Assembly (NCBI GenBank): GCA_013285985.1
Contig: JABDGR010000008.1
Coordinates: forward strand, 1-39,444
DNA length: 39,444 bases
Source: Verrucomicrobiota bacterium
GTDB taxonomy: Bacteria; Verrucomicrobiota; Verrucomicrobiia; Opitutales; JABDGR01
Direction: 5' to 3'
Shown: positions 1 to 6,990 of the stretch, piece after piece
Layout of the letters: each line of letters opens with the position of its first letter
How positions within the stretch are numbered: the first letter of the stretch is position 1
Made by a program: the position numbers and the translations under genes
Notes under the pieces: generated by a model
Database searches by the model: none
What the model was told of the DNA's origin: nothing
What the model saw: the letters and a program-made list of their open reading frames with translations, nothing else

Positions 1-2
1 TT

Positions 3-866
3 GACGACACCGTGCATGGCCTCGTCCCCGGCTCGCAGGTGAAGTTCAAGGGCGTGCCCATCGGCTCGGTGCAATCCATCCGCCTTGATTATCGTCAGCC
101 CGGCGGCGACCGCCGCGTCCCCGTCCTCATCCAATTGAATGTCGACCGTTTGCAGCATCAGCTCGGCGTGCTCGAGGACTTGTCCGACCCCGCCGTGCTC
201 GCCGCGCAAGTCCACCGCGGCCTGCGCGCCGAAATGCAGGTTGAGCACTATGTCACCGGCGAAATGTCCGTCGAACTGGAATACCACTCGCCCGTGCCCG
301 CCTTTGTCCCCGTCACCACTCCGCCGGGCCTCTCGGCCTATCCGGTCATGCCCTCGGTTCCTTCCGAAGACGTCGCCAACTTCCAAAAAGCCCAGGACAT
401 CATCTCCTGGCTGCCGACGTATGATTTCAAGGGCGAGATTGAAAAAGTCGGCGACAAAATCGATTCCGCCACCACCATGGTTTCCGTCATCCCCTACGCC
501 GAATATAATCAGCACATCCGCCAGGCGCTCGGCCCGCTCGTCAATTTCAACTTCCCCTCCTGGCAGCGCAACTTCGACAACTTTTTCTCCCGGCTCGACA
601 ATTATCAGGGCGCCATCGGCGACGCCAACCGCCTCTTTTATTCCGAAAGCCAGGACTTCGTCGCCATGAACGGCCAGGCCCGCAGCCAGCTTCAGCAATG
701 GGACGCCAACCTCGCCGCCCTGCGCGCCGCCCTCCAGCCCACCGACCCCTCTCTGGCCCACCTCACCCACAATTTCGAGCAGCTTTCCGGGGACATGAAA
801 AGGCTCACCGACAAGCTCAACGCCTTCGAGCAACAGCCCAGCCTGCTCGACAAAGTGGCCCCTTAG
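3..866 (+). CDS. MCE-domain (MlaD/PqiB-like) lipid transport protein, 5' truncated
   Basis: This is the C-terminal part of a gene that begins before the window. The first visible residues, around VHGLVPGSQVKFKGVPIG, match the start of an MCE domain, and the pattern GLRAEM...YVTGEMSVELEY matches the end of one. That pairing is typical of PqiB/MlaD proteins. Known members form periplasmic hexameric rings that move phospholipids between the inner and outer membranes. After the MCE domain come about 190 residues with helical, low-complexity character (for example QARSQLQQWDANLAALRAAL), as in the helical tails of family members. The N-terminal membrane anchor is outside the window. A GC-rich hairpin with a T run follows the stop at 897-916. 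Family assignment is fairly sure; the exact subfamily is not. Confidence 0.8.
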   Translation, partial: DDTVHGLVPGSQVKFKGVPIGSVQSIRLDYRQPGGDRRVPVLIQLNVDRLQHQLGVLEDLSDPAVLAAQVHRGLRAEMQVEHYVTGEMSVELEYHSPVPAFVPVTTPPGLSAYPVMPSVPSEDVANFQKAQDIISWLPTYDFKGEIEKVGDKIDSATTMVSVIPYAEYNQHIRQALGPLVNFNFPSWQRNFDNFFSRLDNYQGAIGDANRLFYSESQDFVAMNGQARSQLQQWDANLAALRAALQPTDPSLAHLTHNFEQLSGDMKRLTDKLNAFEQQPSLLDKVAP

Positions 867-889
867 CCTCCGTCGCCTGGTATTTTCCG

Positions 890-918
890 TTGACAGCCGC
901 GCCCCGGCGCGGTTTTAT
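890..918 (+). promoter_or_regulatory. candidate promoter for the bL36-bL31 pair
   Basis: A perfect TTGACA (890-895) lies 17 bases before TTTTAT (913-918, 4 of 6 matches to TATAAT) and about 36 bases before the bL36 ATG. The spacer is almost entirely a GC-rich inverted repeat (897-912). The same bases could therefore be a terminator for the upstream MCE gene, an operator within the promoter, or both. No Zur-like box is recognisable. Confidence 0.35.
897..916 (+). terminator. candidate rho-independent terminator of the MCE gene
   Basis: CCGCGC (897-902), loop CCCG, GCGCGG (907-912), then TTTT (913-916). The six-pair GC stem directly followed by a short T run lies 30 bases after the MCE stop codon. 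It overlaps a possible promoter for the next gene, so the two readings compete. Confidence 0.45.
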
Positions 919-953
919 GACCCTTTTTCCGCCTAATTTCCGGCCCTCCTGCC

Positions 954-1079
954 ATGAAAGTCACCTCCTCCATCAAGTCCCTCAAGAACCGTCACCCCGG
1001 CTGCCAGGTCGTGCGCCGCAAGGGCCGTATCTACGTCATTAACAAGACGAACCCGCGCTTCAAAGCCCGCCAGGGCTAA
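954..1079 (+). CDS. rpmJ: 50S ribosomal protein bL36, zinc-independent form
   Basis: This 41-residue basic protein has the typical ending [20 protein letters not shown]. It keeps one cysteine (C17) and lacks the CxxC...C...H zinc ligands of the 37-38-residue classical bL36. It is therefore the longer C-minus form, like E. coli YkgO. It starts at an ATG after the pyrimidine-rich CCCTCCTGCC, with no Shine-Dalgarno sequence. The gene for the matching zinc-free bL31 follows 37 bases downstream, the same pairing as E. coli ykgM-ykgO. In many bacteria such pairs replace the zinc-binding versions during zinc shortage under Zur control. Whether this genome also has zinc-binding copies cannot be seen here. 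Confidence 0.95.
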   Translation: MKVTSSIKSLKNRHPGCQVVRRKGRIYVINKTNPRFKARQG

Positions 1080-1116
1080 AACCGCCCCTTTTCGCTCACT
1101 CTTACCTATTTTCGCC

Positions 1117-1365
1117 GTGAAAAAAGAAGGCCATCCCGATTACCACCCGGTCTGCTTTGTGGACGTCTCCACCAACCGGAAGTTCCTCACCCGCTCCACC
1201 ATGCGCTCCAAGCAAAAGGAGACCATTGATGGAGTCGAATACAATGTCGTCGTGCGCGACGTCACCAGCGACTCGCACCCCGCCTACACCGGTGAGAAAC
1301 GCTTTGTGGACGCTGCCGGCCGCGTCGAAAAGTTCAAGACCAAGTTCCAGCGCCTCCGCAAGTAA
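1117..1365 (+). CDS. rpmE2: 50S ribosomal protein bL31, type B
   Basis: This 82-residue protein begins MKKEGHPDYHPVCFVDVST and ends in a lysine- and arginine-rich tail, as in type B bL31 (E. coli YkgM). It lacks the CxxC zinc site of type A and keeps a single Cys at residue 13. The start is GTG at 1117. No nearer in-frame ATG gives the conserved N-terminus, and no Shine-Dalgarno sequence precedes it. It probably forms a transcription unit with the bL36 gene upstream, and a strong hairpin terminator (1397-1423) closes the unit. bL31 bridges the ribosomal subunits near the central protuberance. Confidence 0.95.
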   Translation: MKKEGHPDYHPVCFVDVSTNRKFLTRSTMRSKQKETIDGVEYNVVVRDVTSDSHPAYTGEKRFVDAAGRVEKFKTKFQRLRK

Positions 1366-1396
1366 GGAGCCGCTTGGGAATGGTGTTCAAAGGTAG

Positions 1397-1423
1397 GGCG
1401 CGCTGCCCTCAGCGCGCCGTTTT
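1397..1423 (+). terminator. rho-independent terminator after bL31
   Basis: GGCGCGCTG (1397-1405), loop CCCT, CAGCGCGCC (1410-1418), then G and TTTT (1420-1423). The stem is nine perfect pairs, 31 bases after the bL31 stop codon. Confidence 0.75.
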
Positions 1424-1432
1424 ACTCGTGGC

Positions 1433-1465
1433 AAATCGCTTTTTCCGGGTTGCTCGAGTTTGGGG
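1433..1465 (+). repeat. imperfect direct repeat, copy 1 (before the GH28 gene)
   Basis: A 33-base stretch starting AAATCGCTTTTTCCGGG matches 2941-2973 at 29 of 33 positions without gaps. The mismatches are at positions 3, 14, 22 and 25. The two copies flank the GH28 gene at 1567-2931. Confidence 0.6.
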
Positions 1466-1566
1466 TGAACGCTCTTTCCCAAAGATTTGTCTTTAGGCCC
1501 ACCCGTGCCCGCCGCCCCCACAGTCGTTGATGGACTTCTGCTCCCGGACGGTTCATTTTTTGCCCC

Positions 1567-2931
1567 ATGAACACCCCCGCATCCCGCAGCTTGCTGGCTG
1601 CCGCTTTGGTTCTGGCTGCTTCTTTGGCCTATGGCGCTGATACCGTGCCTTCGCGCCCGGACGTTTCCCCCGCGAAACCCGTCATCCCCGGCCACACCTT
1701 CAAGCTGGCCGATTTCGGGGCCAAGGGTGATGGCACCACCCTGAATACCGACGCCTTCAAAAAGGCCATCGCCGCCGTGGGCAAGGCCGGCGGCGGCACG
1801 CTCGAGGTCCCGGGCGGCACTTATTTGACCGGGGCGATTGACCTGTGCTCCGGGCTTAATCTCCACCTCGCGGCGAACGCCACGATCAAGTTTTCGCCGA
1901 ATTTTGATGAATACCGCAATGGCGCCCGCTTCCGCCCGCTCATCGGGGGCGCCAAGCTCAATGACGTCGAGATTTCCGGCGAAGGCATCATCAACGGCTC
2001 GGGCGAGGCCTGGTGGCCGTCGGCCATCGCCTTCAAGACCGATGCCGACTCCCGGCATATTACCAACAACACCAGCCCCCGGCCCACCATGCTCAACCTC
2101 ACCGGCTGCCAGCGCGTGCTCCTGCAGGGCGTCACCTTCACCAGCGCGCCGGTCTTCAACATCGTCCTTTCCAATTGCGAGGACGTCACCGCCGACCACG
2201 TGAAAATTTTCAACCCGAACGATTTGTCCCCCAACACCGACGGCATCGACCCCGCCGGCTCGCGCCGGGTCCTCATCACCCATTGCAACATCGATACCGA
2301 CGACGACTGCATCGCCATCAAGTCCAGCAATGCGAAAACCCCCGTGGAGGACATCCTCGTCACGGACTGCACCTTCGGGCATCGCTACGGCTGCGCCATC
2401 GGCAGCGAGACCAACGGCTCCGTCCGCCACGTCACCTTCCGCAACTGCACCTTTGACGGCAACCGCATCGCCATCTACCTGAAGGCCAGCCGCGACCGGG
2501 GCGGCGTGGTGGACGACGTGGTCTACGAAAACATCACGATGAAAAACGTCGGCGAAATCATCCACATCGCCAGTTATTACCCGGATAATAAAATTCCGGC
2601 CCCGGGCGTGAAGGTGGAGCCCGCCCCGTTGGGCGACCACACGCCCCAATGGAGCAACATCACCATCCGCAACATCGTCGCCACCGGGGGCACCCGGGAC
2701 GCCGGCGTGATTATGGGCCTGCCTGAAGCCCCGGCCGCCAACATCACCCTTAGCAACGTCACCATCGAGGCCCCCACCGGCCTGCGCCTCGGCTACGCCA
2801 GCAAGATTACTCTGGATAAGGTCAGCATCAATGCCGCCAAAGGCCCCCCGCTCATCACGGACGACACCGTCAAAGGCCTGGTTCAGGGTTCATCACCCGC
2901 TGGTTCCAAGTCGGCCCAGGCGCATTACTGA
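1567..2931 (+). CDS. secreted glycoside hydrolase family 28 protein, variant active site
   Basis: This 454-residue protein has a clear signal peptide (about residues 1-24). A right-handed beta-helix protein of the polygalacturonase family follows, with the opening FGAKGDG. GH28 motifs are present in order: NTDG at 223-226 and the Asp pair in DTDDD (243-247). At 271-273 GHR replaces the usual GHG, with H272 kept. YLK (304-306) stands where polygalacturonases have RIK. The catalytic aspartates and histidine are thus in place, but the substrate-binding arginine is missing. That suggests a substrate other than plain homogalacturonan, perhaps a rhamnogalacturonan or a substituted oligosaccharide. 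The second GH28 in this window (9535-10944) keeps all four motifs. Short direct repeats flank the gene (1433-1465, 2941-2973). Confidence 0.88.
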   Translation: MNTPASRSLLAAALVLAASLAYGADTVPSRPDVSPAKPVIPGHTFKLADFGAKGDGTTLNTDAFKKAIAAVGKAGGGTLEVPGGTYLTGAIDLCSGLNLHLAANATIKFSPNFDEYRNGARFRPLIGGAKLNDVEISGEGIINGSGEAWWPSAIAFKTDADSRHITNNTSPRPTMLNLTGCQRVLLQGVTFTSAPVFNIVLSNCEDVTADHVKIFNPNDLSPNTDGIDPAGSRRVLITHCNIDTDDDCIAIKSSNAKTPVEDILVTDCTFGHRYGCAIGSETNGSVRHVTFRNCTFDGNRIAIYLKASRDRGGVVDDVVYENITMKNVGEIIHIASYYPDNKIPAPGVKVEPAPLGDHTPQWSNITIRNIVATGGTRDAGVIMGLPEAPAANITLSNVTIEAPTGLRLGYASKITLDKVSINAAKGPPLITDDTVKGLVQGSSPAGSKSAQAHY

Positions 2932-2940
2932 ATTGATAGA

Positions 2941-2973
2941 AATTCGCTTTTTCGGGGTTGCACGGGTTTGGGG
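2941..2973 (+). repeat. imperfect direct repeat, copy 2 (after the GH28 gene)
   Basis: Partner of the copy at 1433-1465, 29 of 33 identical. The left part (2935-2954) also resembles 3531-3550 on the far side of the AT-richer gene (16 of 20 ungapped, better with two one-base shifts). Related sequence thus recurs on both sides of two successive genes. Confidence 0.55.
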
Positions 2974-3016
2974 ATGGGACTTAACCAATGCTATGGTTGG
3001 CTGGTAGGTTCATTTA

Positions 3017-3520
3017 TCAGCCCTTTGTTGTGGTGTGCTGAGTATCCTCACTTAGTACAAGACTTGGCATGTTTATCCATTGAGAATAGAAACGATGAAA
3101 TTCATTTCGCTCTTCTTCTGTCCATCGAGTGACTTGTACGCCAACAATAGCAGTGCCATCCTTTTTATAAATGTAAATCCAGTTGTTTGTCTGAAGATAG
3201 CAAGCAGATTGCAATGCTGCCAATATGAATAATACTAGAAATAGGCCGGCTGAGTAGCGCCAAGGCAAGGGCAGCAACACATACGAAAACATGGATAAAA
3301 CCAGATAAATTCCAGCCAAACGAGCCGCCTTTTTAAGTTGTTTACTTGGCCCTTTAAAGTCGGTCAATTGCGACGCAAGCTCTCGTCGCAAGGCGATTCG
3401 TTCCGCTTTTTCATGACCCCAGCCAAAGAGATCCCAAAAACATTCCATGCGATCTGGAAAAAACTCCACGGAACAGCGCCAGCACGCATTTCGATAGGTG
3501 AACTTTCTTGATGTATTCAT
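3017..3520 (-). CDS. small two-helix membrane protein, unknown function, atypical composition
   Basis: I do not recognise this 167-residue protein. A cytosolic-looking N-terminal part holds CWRC at 13-16 and several more Cys, Trp and Phe residues. Two likely membrane helices follow at about 68-84 and 89-108. The C-terminal part of about 60 residues contains an IYIYKKDGTAIVGVQVTRW strand pattern and a polar tail. The DNA is visibly AT-richer than all neighbouring genes and uses codons such as ATA, TTA and AGA freely, which points to recent acquisition. It is convergent with the GH28 gene, and sequences of the 2941 repeat family lie at both ends. The start at 3520 is the first in-frame ATG; no clear ribosome-binding site supports it. 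Confidence 0.6.
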   Translation of the reverse strand: MNTSRKFTYRNACWRCSVEFFPDRMECFWDLFGWGHEKAERIALRRELASQLTDFKGPSKQLKKAARLAGIYLVLSMFSYVLLPLPWRYSAGLFLVLFILAALQSACYLQTNNWIYIYKKDGTAIVGVQVTRWTEEERNEFHRFYSQWINMPSLVLSEDTQHTTTKG

Positions 3521-3576
3521 ACTTATTACTGATAGGAAATTCCTTTTTCGTGCAGCCAGGACTGGGCGGGCGCGGA

Positions 3577-3861
3577 TTACTTCCCCTTTCGCACCTTATT
3601 CTTCGCATCCTCGCGTTCTTCCTCGATGCGCGTGCGTTCGCGGCGGAGTTCCTCGCGGAGCTTTTCATATTCCTCCGCGTTGCCCGCGGCCCGCGCCGCC
3701 GCAATCTGCTGGTTGAGGAATATCTCCCGCTCCGCCAGCTTCGCCTTGTGCCGCTGGTCAATGTCCGCGAGTTGTTTCTTCTGCTCCTTCGTCAATTCCT
3801 TCCCGCCCTCCGGGTCGGCGGCATTAAGCCGTTCCATCGCCAGTTCATACGCGCTTTTCAT
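3577..3861 (-). CDS. small charged coiled-coil protein, unknown function
   Basis: This 94-residue protein starts MKSAYELAMERLNAADPEGG. From about residue 22 to the end it is almost all Glu, Lys, Arg, Gln and Ala in a continuous helical pattern (for example EEYEKLREELRRERTRIEEE). That indicates a long coiled coil. The ATG at 3861 is chosen over the upstream in-frame start at 4095 because the extra 78 residues would be encoded by the palindromic repeat cluster. No function can be assigned. I have a weak recollection that proteins beginning MKSAYELAM occur in other Verrucomicrobiota and Planctomycetota. Confidence 0.7.
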   Translation of the reverse strand: MKSAYELAMERLNAADPEGGKELTKEQKKQLADIDQRHKAKLAEREIFLNQQIAAARAAGNAEEYEKLREELRRERTRIEEEREDAKNKVRKGK

Positions 3862-3940
3862 GGATTCACCAAAACCGTTTCCGAAGGTTGAAGCAAGCTT
3901 GGTGTGGGTCGTCGCAGTTTGGTTTTGGCCATGTTGGTTC

Positions 3941-4129
3941 TCGCCCTGAAGGGGCGAAGGAATCCAGCCCAGGGGTTGAGCGAAGCGAAACCCTGGGTGG
4001 GATATCCAAAAAAACCACCGCCCTGTAGGGGCGGAGGAACGCACGGCTCCTGCGCCCTTTCCGGGCACAAGTTCCCGGGGTTTCGCTTCACTCAACCCCG
4101 GGCTCTGCTCCCGCAGCCTTTCAGGCTGC
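3941..4129. repeat. cluster of palindromic (REP-like) repeat units
   Basis: Six hairpins lie within 190 bases: 3941-3957, 3968-3997, 4018-4034, 4054-4066, 4074-4102 (nine-pair stem) and 4113-4129. The block at 3968-3997 and the reverse complement of 4074-4102 are nearly the same sequence, built around GGTTGAGCGAAGCGAAACC. The cluster is thus two related units in opposite orientation. The segments CCCTGAAGGGGCG and CCCTGTAGGGGCG are a second shared element. It lies between the comEC stop codon and the coiled-coil gene and is not coding. I recall similar dispersed repeats in Verrucomicrobiota and Planctomycetota genomes. Confidence 0.75.
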
Positions 4130-4150
4130 CGTAGTCACAAACTTACAGCT

Positions 4151-5896
4151 TTACGCCACCCGCACCGTAAACACCGCGAACCCCGTCAAAATTCCCACCG
4201 GCAACGCAAAATACCACCACCGCGGCGGACGCTCCTTCGGCTGCGCCAGCAACATCGCCACCAACACCGCCAGCGCCGCAAACGACCCCGCCCGCGCCGG
4301 CTCAATTTGCAGGTGCATGAACAAACCTGGCAACGGCGGCGCCAGGTTCGCAATCTTTTGCATCAACCCGACCACCCCCAAACCCGCCGCATTCGCCAGC
4401 CACGCCAGCCAGGTCAACGGTGGAAATCCGACTAATCCCGCCACCACTGCAATCGCCCCCGCCCACAACGCCGCGCACGTCAGCGGAAAGAAAATCAAAT
4501 TTAGCACCAGCACGTGCGCGGAAAAAACGCCAAAAAACTCCGCCGTCAACGCCGAACTGCACAACACCGCCGTCCACGAGGTCACCACCAGGTCCATCAG
4601 CCTGTCCCACAGCCAGACCACGCATTTTTGCCACGGCGCATAGCTTTCCGCCGGCACGTCCCGCCACGGCCGCCAGCGCGTCCGCACCGCCCAACGCAAC
4701 AGCGGCGCATACAAAATCAGCCCCAGCACAACCCCGAACGACAGCTCGAAGCCGGAATTCCCCAGCGCCAGCGGGTCCACAATCAAAGTCGCCACGCCCG
4801 CCGCGACAATCGCCGCCAGCGGGCTCCTTGCGCGCCCAAACCACCGGGCCAGCAAATAAAAAGTCAGCATCAGCGCCGTCCGCCGCGCCGAGGGCGTGCC
4901 GCCTGCGATTTCCACATAAAGCCACGCGACCCCGAGCGTGAACGCTTCGCCCAGCACATGCGGCAGGCCGGGGATTTTCCGCAGCAGCCACCACAACGCC
5001 GCTGCCAGCACCCCCACGTGCAGCCCGCTGATGGCAAAAAGATAAATCTCGCCGGAAACCGTGAACGCCTCGCGCTGGTTTGCATCGAGCAGCGAGGGCT
5101 CGCCCAGCAGCAACGCGGTGTAAATGCCGCCGTATTTATTTTCCCACGCCACCGGACCATGGCGCAGCAAAGCCTCGATATGTTCGTGTTGCGCCGCCAG
5201 CCAGTTTTGCCACGAACTCGCCGGCGCCACCTTCTTTGTCACCCGCCCGCGCGTGAGTTCAAACCACGCCCCCTGCGCGTGCATATACGCCCGAAACCTT
5301 GCCGCATCTTCCGACGATGGGTCGGCCGGGTTCGGAGCAATGTTCGGCAAATAACTCAGCACTCCCGTTACCTCAATGGACGTCCCGCGCGCCGGCGGTG
5401 TTTCTCCCGCCCGCACCCGCACGCGGAACAACACATTCCTTTCCTCAAGCTCCGCTAAAACTGTCGGCGCTGCCACGACTTCCGCTAGGCCTCCGGCGTA
5501 ATCACTGCCGGCTTTTTGCGAAAAATTGCGCGTCACCCGCAAGGTCAGCGTCGCCTCGCGTTCAGGCAGCCTGGCCCAGTCGGTTGAGGGCAGAGGTACG
5601 CGCACTTCCTGCCAGGCCCACGCAAGCAATGTCCCCGCGATTAAAAAAGCCGCGCCCCACGCCGCGCAAATTTTCCTCTCTCGAAAGCCCGTCAACGACG
5701 CCCGCAGCGCCACCACCATCGCCCCCGCGGCAAAAAAACCAGCCAGCCCCGCCAGGATTTTTGGCGGCGTCTCCGGCAGAATTGCCGCCAGGATATATCC
5801 GGCCAGCACCGCCGTCGCGACCCACAGCACCGGTGCGCGGCGCGCCTCGGTCGCCGGGCGGGGCGGGGGAGCAGGTTCCGGAGCAACTTCCGGCAT
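4151..5896 (-). CDS. comEC: ComEC/Rec2-family DNA uptake channel, short form
   Basis: This 581-residue polytopic membrane protein has an N-terminal membrane pair, a soluble OB-like domain at roughly 100-235, and then the Competence domain. The domain carries LLGEPSLL and ISGLHVG (H293), GGTPSARRTALML, and FELSFGVV. ComEC carries single-stranded DNA through the inner membrane during natural transformation. The protein ends soon after the last membrane helix and lacks the C-terminal metallo-beta-lactamase-like domain of the roughly 750-residue forms, so it is a short variant. No other competence gene adjoins it, but a type IV pilus-like secretin block lies elsewhere in the window. The start at 5896 gives a complete N-terminus. 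Confidence 0.85.
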   Translation of the reverse strand: MPEVAPEPAPPPRPATEARRAPVLWVATAVLAGYILAAILPETPPKILAGLAGFFAAGAMVVALRASLTGFRERKICAAWGAAFLIAGTLLAWAWQEVRVPLPSTDWARLPEREATLTLRVTRNFSQKAGSDYAGGLAEVVAAPTVLAELEERNVLFRVRVRAGETPPARGTSIEVTGVLSYLPNIAPNPADPSSEDAARFRAYMHAQGAWFELTRGRVTKKVAPASSWQNWLAAQHEHIEALLRHGPVAWENKYGGIYTALLLGEPSLLDANQREAFTVSGEIYLFAISGLHVGVLAAALWWLLRKIPGLPHVLGEAFTLGVAWLYVEIAGGTPSARRTALMLTFYLLARWFGRARSPLAAIVAAGVATLIVDPLALGNSGFELSFGVVLGLILYAPLLRWAVRTRWRPWRDVPAESYAPWQKCVVWLWDRLMDLVVTSWTAVLCSSALTAEFFGVFSAHVLVLNLIFFPLTCAALWAGAIAVVAGLVGFPPLTWLAWLANAAGLGVVGLMQKIANLAPPLPGLFMHLQIEPARAGSFAALAVLVAMLLAQPKERPPRWWYFALPVGILTGFAVFTVRVA

Positions 5897-6022
5897 AACG
5901 CGCCCAATTCAGGCCAACTCTCTCCCCGAGCCAATATTATTTTTAATCTTTTATCGGTGGATTCTTGTTCCGCGCGGTCGCCGCCCCAGCCCTTGGCCCG
6001 CCCGGCCGACGCAGAATTTTGG

Positions 6023-6051
6023 TTGAAATGCCCGCTGGGAAGGGATTTAAT
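6023..6051 (+). promoter_or_regulatory. promoter of infC
   Basis: TTGAAA (6023-6028), a 17-base spacer and TTTAAT (6046-6051), each 5 of 6 matches to the sigma-70 consensus. Transcription would begin near 6058 and give a leader of about 108 bases before the IF-3 start. It is the best-matching promoter seen in the window. Confidence 0.6.
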
Positions 6052-6165
6052 GAAGTCTTATCGTCTTAAATAAGCTGAAGATATACTGAGTTTCGACCAA
6101 CGCATGAACAGACCCAAGCACTCCGCAGGGCGCCCATCCGGGTTTCCCCGTAACCCCCTGCATTG

Positions 6166-6990
6166 ATGGCGGTTCAATACACCAGCACCGGGGCGCCACG
6201 CCCCATGGCTCCGCGTCCGCCGATGGGCGGGCCAGGTCCCCGGGGGCCACGCCGCCCTTATCCCAGCCCGCACATTCCGCAGGTTCGCAAGAACGAGCGC
6301 ATCCGCGCCCCCGAAGTCCGCGTCATCGGCCACGATGGCAAGCAAATCGGCATCCTGCCCACGCGCGAGGCCCTCCGCATCGCCCAGACCCAGGGCTTTG
6401 ACCTCGTCGAAGTTTCGCCCGCCGCGCACCCGCCGGTGTGTAAAATCCTCGATTACGGCAAATACATGTACGAGGAAGGCAAGAAGCAGAAGCACCACAA
6501 GGCCCACGCCTCGAAGCTCAAGGAAGTCAAATTTCGCCCGCGCATCGAGCACCACGACTACATCACCAAGCTCCGCCACGTGGAGGAATTTCTGTTCCAC
6601 AGCGACAAGGTGAAGCTCACCCTCTTTTTCAAGGGCCGCGAAATGGAGCACAAGGAACTGGGCTTCGAGACCATGAAGCGCGCCATCACCGACCTCGCCC
6701 ACGTCGGCGTACCGGACCAGCCCCCGCGCCTTTTCGGCCGCAATATTTCCACCACGCTGTCGCCCCTCCCGCCCAACAAGCGCAAATGGAAATACAATTT
6801 GCGCGAGGGCGAAACCGTGCCGCACGCTCATAACCTCGGTCATGCCCGTGATCAATCTCACGAACACGATGAGGATGATGAAGATGACGGGCACGATGCG
6901 CCGAAAGCGCCCGCCGGCGCCGTCACTTCCCTCGGCTCCGCCCTGGATTCCGCCCACGCCGCGGCCAAACCGCCCGTCCCGGGCAAGTGA
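6166..6990 (+). CDS. infC: translation initiation factor IF-3 with extended tails
   Basis: The core is a normal IF-3. It has an N-domain (about 40-110; NERIRAPEVRVIGHDGKQIG, GFDLVEVSP, PPVCKILDYGKY) and a C-domain (about 115-205; KEVKFRPRIEHHDY, KVKLTLFFKGREM). IF-3 binds the 30S subunit, prevents premature 50S joining and checks the start codon. Both ends are unusual. About 38 Pro-, Gly- and Arg-rich residues precede the N-domain, and about 65 follow the C-domain, including a His- and acid-rich stretch (HEHDEDDEDDGHD). The ATG at 6166 is chosen; a TTG at 6163 is in frame. The rpmI and rplT genes that usually follow are absent. The stop overlaps a possible GTG start of the amidase gene. Confidence 0.95.
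   Translation: MAVQYTSTGAPRPMAPRPPMGGPGPRGPRRPYPSPHIPQVRKNERIRAPEVRVIGHDGKQIGILPTREALRIAQTQGFDLVEVSPAAHPPVCKILDYGKYMYEEGKKQKHHKAHASKLKEVKFRPRIEHHDYITKLRHVEEFLFHSDKVKLTLFFKGREMEHKELGFETMKRAITDLAHVGVPDQPPRLFGRNISTTLSPLPPNKRKWKYNLREGETVPHAHNLGHARDQSHEHDEDDEDDGHDAPKAPAGAVTSLGSALDSAHAAAKPPVPGK

Noticed and set aside
1387-2649. 420-residue open frame on the minus strand opposite the GH28 gene
   Set aside because: Its Gly-, Val- and Asp-rich translation has no family features and mirrors the codon pattern of the real gene. It is a high-GC shadow frame.
2974-3016. Hairpin AACCA-ATGCTA-TGGTT as terminator between convergent genes
   Set aside because: Only five pairs and no T run on either strand.
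3862-4095. N-terminal extension of the coiled-coil protein
   Set aside because: The added residues are encoded by the palindromic repeats, so the ATG at 3861 is the likely start.
6162-6164. ATT start codon for infC, as used in E. coli
   Set aside because: The ATT at 6162 is one base out of frame with the IF-3 reading frame; ATG 6166 (or TTG 6163) is in frame.
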